Below, piece by piece: positions 45,450 to 54,665 of a stretch of DNA of 64,000 nucleotides. The notes under the pieces are model-generated. The model worked only from the letters and a program-made list of their open reading frames with translations, was not told the DNA's origin and made no database searches. The position numbers were made by a program, and so were the translations under genes. Source of the stretch: Rhodobiaceae bacterium. GTDB lineage: Bacteria > Pseudomonadota > Alphaproteobacteria > Rhizobiales > Tepidamorphaceae. Location: contig JACKJR010000001.1 in the NCBI GenBank assembly GCA_020637855.1, positions 62,001 to 126,000 of the forward strand, given 5' to 3'. Numbering within the stretch: the first letter of the stretch is position 1; each line of letters starts with the position of its first letter.

Positions 45450-46375
45450 CAGCCGAAGAAATCCATCAGATGCTTTAGTGTGGCTTGCGGGTTTTCCTCG
45501 GCGACGAAGTGACCGCTGTCGATCGCTGCGCCGGTCACGTCATTGGCCCATTTCTTCCACACCGCAAGCGGTTGCGCTTCGACGTCGTCCGGGGCTTTGG
45601 AGGGAATGCCCGCATCGCCCCAGACTGTGAGCAGCGGGCAGGTGATCCTGTTGCCGGCTCCCACGTCCGCGCTGTCTGCGGCGAAGTCATAGGTCGCCCC
45701 GGCGCGGTAGTCCTCGCAGCAGGCATGCACCCGCTCAGGCACGTTGAATGAGGCCCGGTAGTGTTCCAACGCACGCTCATTGAAGGCGGCCAGCGACTTC
45801 GCCTTGGTCCAGCTTGCGATGGTCATGTCCAGATAGGCGGTTGCTTCCGGCACGATCAGCGTTTCCGGCAGCGGATGCGGCTGGGCCAGAAACAGCCAGT
45901 GATAGGTTTTCATCGCCAGATCGACGGAGAAATTCGTCCACATCGCATGGGTGGGCACGATGTCGAGCACCGCGAGCTTCGACACCCTGCCGGGATGATC
46001 CAGAGCCAGCCGGTAGGCAACACGCCCGCCACGGTCGTGGCCCGCAACGGCGAAGCGGGCATGGCCGAGTTTTTCCATCACAGCGACGATGTCGCGCGCC
46101 AGCGCCCGCTTCGACATGGTGGAATGGTCGCTGGCCTCTTCCGGCAGCGAACTCCAGCCGTAGCCGCGCAGGTCGGGGATAACGAGGGAAAACCGCTCGG
46201 CAAGGGCCGGAGCGATACGGTGCCACATGACATGGGTCTGCGGATAACCGTGGATCAGGACAAGCGGCGGGCCATCGCCGCCTGTGCGGCAGAAGATGCG
46301 TGCTTCCCCGGTCTCGATGAATTGCGATTCGAAACCGGGAAACAGGTCGGCCAGATCGCCGTTGCCGCTGCTCAT
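45449..46375 (-). CDS. Alpha/beta hydrolase with fluoroacetate dehalogenase-type active site
   Basis: A 308-residue cytosolic hydrolase. Nucleophile Asp114 with Arg115 and Arg118 (GHDRGGR), acid Asp138 (VLDIVPT), His159-Trp160 (TYHWLF), Tyr223 (CEDYRAG) and base His289 (DSGHFVAEENP) are all present. In the Rhodopseudomonas enzyme RPA1163 the corresponding residues, from memory, are D110, R111, R114, D134, H155, W156, Y219 and H280, so spacing is constant up to Tyr223. This fits a haloacetate dehalogenase, though epoxide hydrolases are close relatives. It leads a unit with the phosphotransferase and patatin genes and starts just after purD ends. Confidence 0.85.
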   Translation of the reverse strand: MSSGNGDLADLFPGFESQFIETGEARIFCRTGGDGPPLVLIHGYPQTHVMWHRIAPALAERFSLVIPDLRGYGWSSLPEEASDHSTMSKRALARDIVAVMEKLGHARFAVAGHDRGGRVAYRLALDHPGRVSKLAVLDIVPTHAMWTNFSVDLAMKTYHWLFLAQPHPLPETLIVPEATAYLDMTIASWTKAKSLAAFNERALEHYRASFNVPERVHACCEDYRAGATYDFAADSADVGAGNRITCPLLTVWGDAGIPSKAPDDVEAQPLAVWKKWANDVTGAAIDSGHFVAEENPQATLKHLMDFFG

Positions 46376-47658
46376 CCTGTGGTCTTCTCCCGCGCGATTT
46401 CACGCCAGCCTATATCGGTGCGGTTGAAACCGCCCGGCCAGTCGATACGCCCGACGGCACCATACGCTTTTGCTGCGGCCTCGGTCACGTTCTTGCCGAG
46501 CCCCGTGACGCAGAGCACGCGCCCGCCTGTCGCAACGAGCTTGCCGTCCTGCCGTGATGTGCCGGCATGGAAGACGATGGCATCGTTTTCGCCGATGGTC
46601 TCGACATCCGAGATCACCGAACCCTTTTCATAAGTCCCCGGATAGCCCTTCGCCGCCATCACCACGGTCAGCGCGGTTTCGTCGCGCCACGCCGCCTGAA
46701 TTTGATCGAGCGTTCCGTCGCTGGATGCCATCAGCAGTGCCAGCAGATCGCTTTTCAGGCGCGCCATCAGCACCTGGCATTCGGGGTCGCCGAAGCGGAT
46801 GTTGTATTCGACCAGCTTCGGCCCGTCCTTGGTCAGCATCAGGCCGGCAAACAATACGCCGGTGAAGGCCACGCCGAGCTCTGCCATGCCGCGCACGGTC
46901 GGCTCGATGATGGTTTCCATCGTCTTGTCGATGAGGGCCTGCGTCATCACCGGTGCTGGCGAATAGGCGCCCATGCCGCCGGTATTGGGGCCCCTGTCGC
47001 CGTCAAAGGCGCGCTTGTGGTCCTGCGCGGTTGCCAAGGCCAAGATGTTGGTGCCGTCACTCAATGCGAAGAAGCTCGCCTCCTCGCCGTCCATGAACTC
47101 CTCGATAACGACGTCGCCGCCCTCGGCCAGCAGCGTGTCGATGGCTTCAAGCGCCTCCTCCAGCGTCATGGCGACGATGACGCCCTTGCCGGCGGCAAGC
47201 CCGTCCGCCTTGATGACGATCGGCGCGCCCTGCTGGCGCACGTAATCCTTTGCGGCGGGAATGCCGGAGAACTTCGCCCATGCCGCGGTGGGGATCGCGA
47301 AGCGGTCGCAGATCTCCTTGGTGAAACCTTTCGAGCCTTCAAGCTGTGCTGCCGCTTTAGACGGGCCGAACACCTTGATGCCGGATGCCCTAAGATCGTC
47401 GGCGAGCCCGGCAACCAGTGGCGCTTCAGGGCCGACGACGACGAATCCGATGTTCATTTCCTTGCAGAAGGCGATGACGGCGGCATGGTCGGTGACATCA
47501 ATAGCGACGCATTCGGCAACCTGTGCGATGCCGGCATTGCCCGGCGCGCAATAGAGCTTGCCCAATAGCGGGCTCTTGCCGATAGACCAGGCCAGCGCAT
47601 GTTCGCGGCCGCCGCCGCCGATCAGAAGGACGTCCAGATCGCCTTTGGTGGCTGGCAT
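46372..47658 (-). CDS. purD: Phosphoribosylamine-glycine ligase
   Basis: ATP-grasp enzyme making glycinamide ribonucleotide in purine synthesis. The 428-residue protein has LLIGGGGREHALAWSIGKSP at the N-terminus, GPEAPLVAGLADDLRA near 78, the ATP-binding IVIKADGLAAGKGVIVA near 150 and YNIRFGDPECQVLM near 290. Its stop overlaps the start of the dehalogenase-like gene by four bases. It is divergent from xseA. Confidence 0.97.
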   Translation of the reverse strand: MPATKGDLDVLLIGGGGREHALAWSIGKSPLLGKLYCAPGNAGIAQVAECVAIDVTDHAAVIAFCKEMNIGFVVVGPEAPLVAGLADDLRASGIKVFGPSKAAAQLEGSKGFTKEICDRFAIPTAAWAKFSGIPAAKDYVRQQGAPIVIKADGLAAGKGVIVAMTLEEALEAIDTLLAEGGDVVIEEFMDGEEASFFALSDGTNILALATAQDHKRAFDGDRGPNTGGMGAYSPAPVMTQALIDKTMETIIEPTVRGMAELGVAFTGVLFAGLMLTKDGPKLVEYNIRFGDPECQVLMARLKSDLLALLMASSDGTLDQIQAAWRDETALTVVMAAKGYPGTYEKGSVISDVETIGENDAIVFHAGTSRQDGKLVATGGRVLCVTGLGKNVTEAAAKAYGAVGRIDWPGGFNRTDIGWREIAREKTTG

Positions 47659-47769
47659 TAGCTGTTGCTCCCGATATCCTGCGCGCGTTTGATTTCATGT
47701 AGCATCATCAAAAAGGATTCGGCACCCGCCGATGCGACAACTGTTGATAGCGAATACGGGAAACATGCC

Positions 47770-49203
47770 TTGGCCGAGCCGCTGAGCAATCTGCCGGAAT
47801 ATTCGGTTTCCGAAATCTCCCAGGCGATCAAGCGCACCATGGAGGACACCTTCGGGCAGGTGCGCCTGCGCGGCGAGATTTCCGGCTATCGCGGACCTCA
47901 TGCCTCCGGCCACTGTTATTTCGCTCTCAAGGATGAAAACGCCAAGATCGACGCCATTGTCTGGCGCGGCAATTTCGGCCGCGTGCGCCAGTGGATGGAA
48001 GAGGGAATGGAGGTCATCGCTACCGGCAAGGTGACCACCTATCCGGCGCGGTCGGGCTACCAGATCGTTATCGACAGTCTCGAGCCCGCAGGCGTCGGTG
48101 CGCTGCTGGCGCAACTGGAGGAACGCCGCAGGAAACTCGCCGCAGAAGGCCTGTTCGATGCGGACCGCAAGCGCCCGCTGCCTTATCTGCCGCGCGTCAT
48201 CGGTGTTGTGACCTCGCCGACCGGCGCGGTCATCCGCGACATCCTGCATCGTATCGCCGACCGCTTTCCCGTTCGCGTGCTGGTGTGGCCGGCGCGGGTG
48301 CAGGGCGATGGGGCGGCTGAGGAGGTCGCACGCGGCATTGAAGGTCTCAACGCGCTGCCGGAGCTTGATGCCGACGGAGCGCGTTACAGGCCTGACGTGT
48401 TGATCGTTGCGCGTGGCGGCGGCAGTCTTGAAGACCTGTGGGCGTTCAACGAGGAGGTCGTCGTACGCGCGGCCGCGGCAAGTGCGATACCGTTGATCTC
48501 CGCTGTTGGCCACGAGACCGACACGACGCTGATCGATTTTGCTTCCGACAGACGCGCGCCGACACCGACTGCTGCCGCCGAGATTGCCCTGCCGGTGCGT
48601 GCCGAGCTTGTTGCGACGCTCGAAGACCTTGCCGCGCGCCAGCGGCGTGGGCTGCTGCGCCTGATCGAACAGTTCCGGGCATCGGTCTTGAGCGCACGTC
48701 GCGGCTTGCCGAGACTGGAAGACATCCTCGCCATTCCCCGTCAGCGGCTCGATACGGCATCTGCCCAGATCAGCACCGGCATGAGCCGGCTCTTGCGCGA
48801 CCGTGCACAGCGCGTCGCTGCCGCAAGGCTGTCGCCTTTCAATGTGCGCAACGCGATCGGTAGAGGCCGGGACAGGCTTTCCAGTACGTCGCTACGGCTG
48901 GCCCGCATCACGGCACAGGATGCCGAGCGCCGCCGTGCGCGGCTGGACCGCGCAGGCGGCTTGCTGATGACCCTGAGCCACCGCGCCACGCTTGCGCGCG
49001 GGTTCGCACTGGTGCGTGATCTCTCAGGTGAGTTGGTCCGCACGAGTGAAGCCGCACTGAGCGTGAAACGCGTGTCCGTGGAGTTTTCCGACGGCAGCGT
49101 GACGGCGGATGTTTCGGCTGGCTCCATGCCACCGCCAGCATCAAAGCCCGCGCCGAAAAAGACACCCCCGAAGGGCGGCGGGCAGGGAAGTCTTTTCGAT
49201 TGA
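47770..49203 (+). CDS. xseA: Exodeoxyribonuclease VII large subunit
   Basis: Large subunit of the single-strand-specific exonuclease VII. The product has the N-terminal OB domain (YSVSEISQAIKRTMEDTFGQ then VRLRGEISGYRGPHASGH), and the catalytic region with VTSPTGAVIRDILHRI, IVARGGGSLEDLWAFNEE and SAVGHETDTTLIDF, then a helical part and a Pro/Lys tail. The start is unclear: TTG 47770 gives MAEPLSNLPEYSVSE, close to family N-termini (477 residues), while an in-frame TTG at 47665 would add 35 residues. Divergent from purD. Confidence 0.92.
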   Translation: MAEPLSNLPEYSVSEISQAIKRTMEDTFGQVRLRGEISGYRGPHASGHCYFALKDENAKIDAIVWRGNFGRVRQWMEEGMEVIATGKVTTYPARSGYQIVIDSLEPAGVGALLAQLEERRRKLAAEGLFDADRKRPLPYLPRVIGVVTSPTGAVIRDILHRIADRFPVRVLVWPARVQGDGAAEEVARGIEGLNALPELDADGARYRPDVLIVARGGGSLEDLWAFNEEVVVRAAAASAIPLISAVGHETDTTLIDFASDRRAPTPTAAAEIALPVRAELVATLEDLAARQRRGLLRLIEQFRASVLSARRGLPRLEDILAIPRQRLDTASAQISTGMSRLLRDRAQRVAAARLSPFNVRNAIGRGRDRLSSTSLRLARITAQDAERRRARLDRAGGLLMTLSHRATLARGFALVRDLSGELVRTSEAALSVKRVSVEFSDGSVTADVSAGSMPPPASKPAPKKTPPKGGGQGSLFD

Positions 49204-49273
49204 ATTCCGCGTGGGGCTGGCAAGTCGGCTCCGGCATGACTATTTTGCCTGAATACCGCCAACACGAGGGTTC

Positions 49274-49498
49274 ATGATGAACCGTATGGAACGCCCCGAG
49301 CCGGGAACCGAAGCGCAATTGCGCTATACTGACAGCGACTATCACGTCGTGAAGTCGGGTGCATTCGTGCGCTGCGCCGTCACGGGGCTGGCCATTCCGC
49401 TTGACGAACTGAAATACTGGAGCGCGACGCGCCAGGAGGCCTACGTGGATGCCAAGGCCGCCGGCGAGCGCGAGAAGGCGGAACGCGCGAAGAAATAG
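49274..49498 (+). CDS. DUF2093 protein
   Basis: A 74-residue protein of the small alphaproteobacterial family DUF2093, recognised by YHVVKSGAFVRCAVTGLAIP then LDELKYWSATRQEAYVDA. The function is unknown. The conserved Cys and beta-rich first half followed by a Lys/Glu helix is the whole protein. It lies 70 bases after xseA and is convergent with lpxK, its usual place in this order. Confidence 0.9.
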   Translation: MMNRMERPEPGTEAQLRYTDSDYHVVKSGAFVRCAVTGLAIPLDELKYWSATRQEAYVDAKAAGEREKAERAKK

Positions 49499-49499
49499 A

Positions 49500-50660
49500 T
49501 CAGGTTTTCTTGCGTCCCTGAACGGCTTTTACGGCCTGCTTTGGGACAGGTTTCTTCGCCGCGGTCTTTTTGGGCCGGGCTTTTTTTGCCGCAGGTTTTT
49601 TCGGAATTGCGGTTTTTGCTGCAGGCTTGGATATAGCCTTTTCCTGCTTTGTATTCGGCAACGTGTCCAGCAGCAGGTTGAGCTTGTGCAAACTGACCCT
49701 GTCGAAGACCGCTTCAACCGGCAACACCTGACTTTCACGGGCAAGCTCTGTCAGAGTGTCATCCGCTTGACCCGATAGCCGAACCGCATCTTTCTCGGTT
49801 GTGACCAGTAATGCGTCATGCTTGTGGGCCAGCGCCAGAAGCCGCTTGGCATCATGGCGTGTGTATGGATGGTGATCGTTGAAAGCGACTGTCTCGACCA
49901 CATCGAGTTTTTCGGCACGCAGTGTGTTGAAGAATTTTTCCGGCCGGCCGATGCCCGCATAGGCAACAAGCCTGCGCCGGCGCAGTTTTTTCACTCTGCC
50001 GGCGTTCGCATGCAGCAGCGCATGAATGACGGGAATGCCCCGCCGTTCGGCAAGGCGTGACAAATGCGTGCTTGCCTTGCCCGTCCCAACGATGACTATC
50101 GCATGAGCGCGTGCAAGCTGGGGTGCGATACGCATGCGTAACGGGCCGGCGGGAAAGATGAGCCCGTTGCCGAATCCGGCTTCCGCATCGACGACGAGCA
50201 GGGACAGGTCCTTGGACAGCGACGGATTCTGGAATCCATCGTCCATGACGATCACGTCCACGCCCTTTTTCTCGAGCCTTTCAGCGCCCCAGGACCGGTT
50301 CGGGGAGCAGATGGTCGTTCCCGTTTTCGCTAGCAGCAGGGGCTCGTCCCCGTAATCTGTCGCCTTGCCGCCACGTTCGACTTCCACCGGTGTCGTGATT
50401 TTGACGCCGTATCCGCGCGACAGAAAACCGGGCCGAAGGCCGCGTTGCCGCAACCGCTTTCCGATAGCGATTGCCACAGGCGTCTTACCCGCTCCTCCGA
50501 GCGTCGGATTACCCACGCACACAACAGGCACGAGAGGCCGCGCCGAACCGACGGCGATCAGGCGCGCTTCCCCTATCAGGCTGTAGACCAGCCCAACAGG
50601 CTGTAATAGCCGGGCCAGTACGCCTGGATGTTTGTGGGACCAGAATGATGGGGCTTTCAT
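49500..50660 (-). CDS. lpxK: Tetraacyldisaccharide 4'-kinase LpxK with histone-like basic tail
   Basis: Phosphorylates the 4' position of the lipid A precursor at the inner membrane. The 386-residue protein has PGVLARLLQPVGLVYSLIGE at the N-terminus, a P-loop GNPTLGGAGKTPVAIAIGKR and MDDGFQNPSLSKDLSLLVVD. The last 45 residues are unusual: Lys/Ala/Pro repeats such as AAKKARPKKTAAKKP, not part of the kinase. The frame opens with GTG 50663 then ATG 50660; the ATG is used. It follows waaA by five bases. Confidence 0.95.
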   Translation of the reverse strand: MKAPSFWSHKHPGVLARLLQPVGLVYSLIGEARLIAVGSARPLVPVVCVGNPTLGGAGKTPVAIAIGKRLRQRGLRPGFLSRGYGVKITTPVEVERGGKATDYGDEPLLLAKTGTTICSPNRSWGAERLEKKGVDVIVMDDGFQNPSLSKDLSLLVVDAEAGFGNGLIFPAGPLRMRIAPQLARAHAIVIVGTGKASTHLSRLAERRGIPVIHALLHANAGRVKKLRRRRLVAYAGIGRPEKFFNTLRAEKLDVVETVAFNDHHPYTRHDAKRLLALAHKHDALLVTTEKDAVRLSGQADDTLTELARESQVLPVEAVFDRVSLHKLNLLLDTLPNTKQEKAISKPAAKTAIPKKPAAKKARPKKTAAKKPVPKQAVKAVQGRKKT

Positions 50661-50665
50661 CACTG

Positions 50666-51988
50666 TCAGGCGGTAGGCGGTTTCTGCCGGTTCGGCATCA
50701 AGGCTGCGGAAAGCAGCGGTTCAAGCGCTGCCAGAGTGGCATCCAGAGCACCGGAATAGGGGGCAAGGGCTGCTTGCGCGGCATTGGCGCGTAGTTGCGC
50801 CTTTTGCCGGTTGTCGATGAGCTGGCCCATGGCCTGGGCAAGCTGGATCGACCCCCGCACGTTTTCAGCGCCGCCGCCAAGATCGAGCGCGCCATACACT
50901 TCCGTGAAATTGCCGACATGGGGTCCGTGCACGACAGCGCAGCCGAGCTTGGTTGGCTCAATCGGGTTCTGCCCTCCGTGGCGCACCATGGAACCGCCCA
51001 TGAAGCACGCCGGTACCGTACGGAAAACAAAACCAAGCTCGCCGATCGTGTCGAAGATGTAGAAGGCTGAATCGCGCTGTGGCTGGCGTTGCTGGGAACG
51101 CAATTGGACTGTGTGCCCGCGCGCACTCAGCATATTGGCGATTTCGGGTCCGCGTTCGGGGTGACGCGGCGCAATGATCGTGACGAGTCGGTTGCGTGTC
51201 CGGGCAAGCTCCACATGGGCTTCTTCGACGATATCTTCTTCGCCGGGGTGCGTGCTGACCGCGGCCCAGCGCGGGCGTGCTGCGAACGCGGCGCGGAACA
51301 GTGCGAGTTCCGAGGGGTCGGCTGGTGGCGCCGGGACATCGAACTTGATGTTTCCGGTATGCATCACATGCGGCGCACCGAGATCACGCAGCCTGTCTGC
51401 ATCGCCGGGCGATTGGGTAAGGCAAACCTTGAAGCACGAAAGCAGGCTTCTGATGGTTTGAGGGAAATACTGCCAGCGGGAAAAAGAACGCTGCGACATG
51501 CGTGCGTTGACCAGGGCCATCTGCGCTCCGGCGCGCGCGGCAGTCGTCAGCATGTTGGGCCACAGTTCCGATTCGGCGAAGAAAATCAGCTCAGGGCGCC
51601 AATGGCCGAGGAAGCGGTTGACGAAAACCGGCATGTCGATAGGTACGAACTGGTGTATCGCCCGCTCGGGAAGGTTGCGTTGAACGAAACGCGCCGAGGT
51701 CAAGGTCGTTGTCGTAACCAGGATGTTGAGATGCGGAAACGTGTCATGCAGCTTGCGGATCAGCGGCAGGATCGAGACGGATTCACCGACGCTTGCCGCA
51801 TGCGCCCACAAAAGCGGTCCTTTTGGCCGGTCGACGCTGGCAAAGCCAAAGCGCTCATTGCGGCGGGTTGGATCTTCCTTGCCGCGGCGCGTACGCCATG
51901 CCACGAGCATGCCGGCAAGCGGCGTCGCTGCCCGTGTCACGAGGCGGTACAGACCCAGAAGTTTTCCCGAAGCCGCCTTCTTGCTCAT
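50666..51988 (-). CDS. waaA: 3-deoxy-D-manno-octulosonic acid (Kdo) transferase
   Basis: GT30 enzyme that adds Kdo to lipid IVA. The 440-residue protein begins MSKKAASGKLLGLYRLVTRA and has LLWAHAASVGESVSILPLI, VTTTTLTSARFV, FFAESELWPNML, and a GT-B C-terminal domain with FMGGSMVRHGGQNPIEPTKL. ATG 51988 overlaps the stop of the DUF374 gene as ATGA, which fixes the start. It belongs to the lipid A block with lpxK. Confidence 0.95.
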   Translation of the reverse strand: MSKKAASGKLLGLYRLVTRAATPLAGMLVAWRTRRGKEDPTRRNERFGFASVDRPKGPLLWAHAASVGESVSILPLIRKLHDTFPHLNILVTTTTLTSARFVQRNLPERAIHQFVPIDMPVFVNRFLGHWRPELIFFAESELWPNMLTTAARAGAQMALVNARMSQRSFSRWQYFPQTIRSLLSCFKVCLTQSPGDADRLRDLGAPHVMHTGNIKFDVPAPPADPSELALFRAAFAARPRWAAVSTHPGEEDIVEEAHVELARTRNRLVTIIAPRHPERGPEIANMLSARGHTVQLRSQQRQPQRDSAFYIFDTIGELGFVFRTVPACFMGGSMVRHGGQNPIEPTKLGCAVVHGPHVGNFTEVYGALDLGGGAENVRGSIQLAQAMGQLIDNRQKAQLRANAAQAALAPYSGALDATLAALEPLLSAALMPNRQKPPTA

Positions 51989-52680
51989 GTTTTCCCGTCT
52001 GCAAGCGCATAGGCACGCGCGGTGATCGCGTTCATGCCGTCTTCGACGCATTTGCGCAGGCGTTCAATCTGTTCGTCGTCGGCATCGCGTTCGACACGGA
52101 TGAGGGGACCTGCCGCGGCTGCGATGCGGCTGAATGGCAAGTTGATCACCGATTTGTCCCATGTGTCCAGTTGCCATCTGCGGCTGCTGGCGACCGCGAC
52201 CGGTAATATTGGACATCCTGAATGGGCTGCCAGCCTGACAATGCCCTGGCCGGCAACCCGGCTCACTTTAGGCACATCTGCGGTCATGGCTACACAATAG
52301 CCTTCCTTGAGAACGGTTAGCATTTCCCGAAATGCGGGTACCCCGCCTTTTTTATGGATGTTTTTTCTGTGTGTTCCCGAGCCCCGGATGGTGCGCGCGC
52401 CCAGTTTGCTTGCCGCGAGGGCATTGATCTCACCATCGCGGTGACGGGAAATCAGGACATAAGTTTTGTCTAAGTAGGGGTTCGCGAATGGCGTCATGAA
52501 ATGCTCGCCATGCCACATGGCATAAATCAGCGGCATGTTCTGGGGTATGGTTTCGTAAATATCCGGCGGATCGATGATGTAGCTGCTGGTGTAATGAACC
52601 AGGCGAAAATAATTCGCAGCCGCCGAACCAATCAGATTTTGTACCGCAGGAGATTGTCCCAGCTTTTTCAGAAATCCCAT
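51985..52680 (-). CDS. DUF374/lysophospholipid acyltransferase-like protein
   Basis: A 231-residue member of the LPLAT-like DUF374 family. The acyltransferase His/Asp motif appears as LISRHRDGEINALAASKLGA, and GIVRLAAHSGCPILPVAVAS is the usual later segment. It is probably a lipid A-linked acyltransferase, judged by the ABC exporter upstream and waaA downstream, but no activity is established for this branch that I can name. ATG 52680 lies seven bases after the ABC gene; longer frames run into that gene. Confidence 0.88.
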   Translation of the reverse strand: MGFLKKLGQSPAVQNLIGSAAANYFRLVHYTSSYIIDPPDIYETIPQNMPLIYAMWHGEHFMTPFANPYLDKTYVLISRHRDGEINALAASKLGARTIRGSGTHRKNIHKKGGVPAFREMLTVLKEGYCVAMTADVPKVSRVAGQGIVRLAAHSGCPILPVAVASSRRWQLDTWDKSVINLPFSRIAAAAGPLIRVERDADDEQIERLRKCVEDGMNAITARAYALADGKT

Positions 52681-52687
52681 TGGTGAA

Positions 52688-54574
52688 CTATCCGCCGTGG
52701 ACAGCGCGCTTTTCTGCGCTTGCATCACCAGCCGAAATCCGTCCTGCGCCGGGATCTTCGCCAAACTGCGTTTCATACAGGCGGGCATAGAGCCCGTTTT
52801 GGGCCAGAAGCGCGTCATGGTTGCCGCTTTCCACGATGCGGCCTTCTTCCACGACGTATATGACATCGGCTTTTTTTACGGTCGAAAGCCGGTGCGCGAT
52901 CATGATCACGGTCCTGTCGGCAACCATGCGGTCGAGTGCTTCCTGCAACAGCGCTTCCGCGTTGCTGTCCAATGCGCTTGTTGGCTCGTCGAGCAGCAGT
53001 ATCGGCGCGTTGCGAAGCATCGCGCGCGCAAAGGATATCCGCTGTTTCTGTCCTCCGGATAGCCGGTTACCGGCTTCTCCGACGAGGGTGTCGTAGCCAT
53101 CCGGCATCGCCATGATGAAGTCATGCGCGACGGCTGCGCGTGCCGCTGTCTCGATTTCCTCGCGTGTCGCCTGCTCAGAGCCATAGGAAATATTAGTGGC
53201 AATGGTGTCATCGAACAGGAACGGATCCTGCGTGACCAGAGCGGATGCGGCCCGAACGCTCGCCACGGTTGTCTCATTCAACTTCTGCCCGTCAATGGAA
53301 ATACTGCCGCTTTCTGGCTCGTAGAACCTCAGGATCAGGTTGAGTACGGTGCTCTTGCCAGCCCCGGAAGGCCCGACGAGGGCGACTTTCTGCTTGCGCG
53401 GAATGTCGAGGCTGAAGTCTTTCAGCACCGGGATTTCCGGCGTGTAGCCGAAGGTGACGTTATCGAACCGGATCGCGCCGTCCTCGATGTGCAACGGCTT
53501 GGCACCGGGCTCATCCTTGATTTGCGGCATATTGTCGATGATCGCGAAAACGCGGGAAGCCGCAGCAACGCCGAGCTGCAGGTTTGTCTGTAACTGGGCC
53601 AGGGACTTGAGCGGTTGATAGAGCAGCATGGCTGCCGTGATAAAACCCATGAATTCACCCGGCGTCATCGTTCCGGTGATGCCGCGATAACCGCCGTAAA
53701 AGATCGCGGCAGCGATACCGACACCGGAAAGCGCCTCCGTAATCGGCCCGGATGCGGCCCGCACCCTGACCGATTGCATGGCGAATTCAACGGTGCGCCC
53801 GATCGCATCGGAAACGCGCTTGGTTTCCTCCTTCTCGCGGCCATAAGCCTTGACCACGCGGATACCGCTCAGCGCCTGCGACACGAAGGATGTCAGATCC
53901 CCATGCTCCTGGAAGACCCGCGTGGAGGACCGCATCATCTTCTTGCCCTGCCGCCCGATCTGCCGGAATGCGAACGGCAGGCCGATGGCCGCGGCAAGCG
54001 TCAAAATCCAATCCATGTAGAACATGGAGCCGATCAGAAAGATGCACGTCAGCGCGTTCTTGCCGAGCCCGACGATGGTCACCCCGGCTGCACGCTGGAT
54101 GGCGCCGATATCGCCGAGGAAACTTGAGGTGAAGCGCCCGGTATGGGTTCGTTGTACCCAGGACAGATCGGCATACATCAGGGCCTTGAACATGCGCTCG
54201 CGCAATTCGGCGGTGATGCGTTGGCCGATATATTCCTCGCTGACGCTTGAAACGTACTCCGAGAACGCCTTGATGCAGATGATCACGATGACCAGCAGCG
54301 GCATGTAATAGAGGCTGGTCATGTTCTTTGCGACGACGATTTCGTCGGACGTACGCTGCATCACGAAAGGCAGCGCACCCGTGGTTGCCGCCGCGGCTGC
54401 CATCGCCGCGAAAGACATGAGCAGGTAGCTCTTCATCGGCAGGAGATGATCACGCGCCATGCGCATCACGACCACGCGCACAGGCAATGGCGCGACGGAC
54501 AGTGTGTCATCCGCCCGCGTTTTTTCGTTCCTGTCGCGATATACCCTGCGGTTCAGAGCGGTTTTATTGTTCAT
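52688..54574 (-). CDS. MsbA-like ABC exporter (fused permease and ATPase)
   Basis: A 628-residue half-transporter. About six membrane helices lie within residues 45-330, then the ATPase: Walker A GPSGAGKST near 410, signature RLSGGQKQRISFARA near 515, Walker B ILLLDEPTSALD and the His of MIAHRLSTVKKAD. It probably works as a homodimer flipping lipid A-core, as MsbA does; its place before DUF374-waaA-lpxK supports this. The 45-residue polar N-terminal stretch is longer than in MsbA. Confidence 0.92.
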   Translation of the reverse strand: MNNKTALNRRVYRDRNEKTRADDTLSVAPLPVRVVVMRMARDHLLPMKSYLLMSFAAMAAAAATTGALPFVMQRTSDEIVVAKNMTSLYYMPLLVIVIICIKAFSEYVSSVSEEYIGQRITAELRERMFKALMYADLSWVQRTHTGRFTSSFLGDIGAIQRAAGVTIVGLGKNALTCIFLIGSMFYMDWILTLAAAIGLPFAFRQIGRQGKKMMRSSTRVFQEHGDLTSFVSQALSGIRVVKAYGREKEETKRVSDAIGRTVEFAMQSVRVRAASGPITEALSGVGIAAAIFYGGYRGITGTMTPGEFMGFITAAMLLYQPLKSLAQLQTNLQLGVAAASRVFAIIDNMPQIKDEPGAKPLHIEDGAIRFDNVTFGYTPEIPVLKDFSLDIPRKQKVALVGPSGAGKSTVLNLILRFYEPESGSISIDGQKLNETTVASVRAASALVTQDPFLFDDTIATNISYGSEQATREEIETAARAAVAHDFIMAMPDGYDTLVGEAGNRLSGGQKQRISFARAMLRNAPILLLDEPTSALDSNAEALLQEALDRMVADRTVIMIAHRLSTVKKADVIYVVEEGRIVESGNHDALLAQNGLYARLYETQFGEDPGAGRISAGDASAEKRAVHGG

Positions 54575-54665
54575 GGGTCGCTGTTGTAGAGGCTAGAGAC
54601 GCTCACGTCACGCGCCGCTTTCAGTTGTGCTGAAAGCGGTTAAGGGGACATGCGGCGCGACGCCG

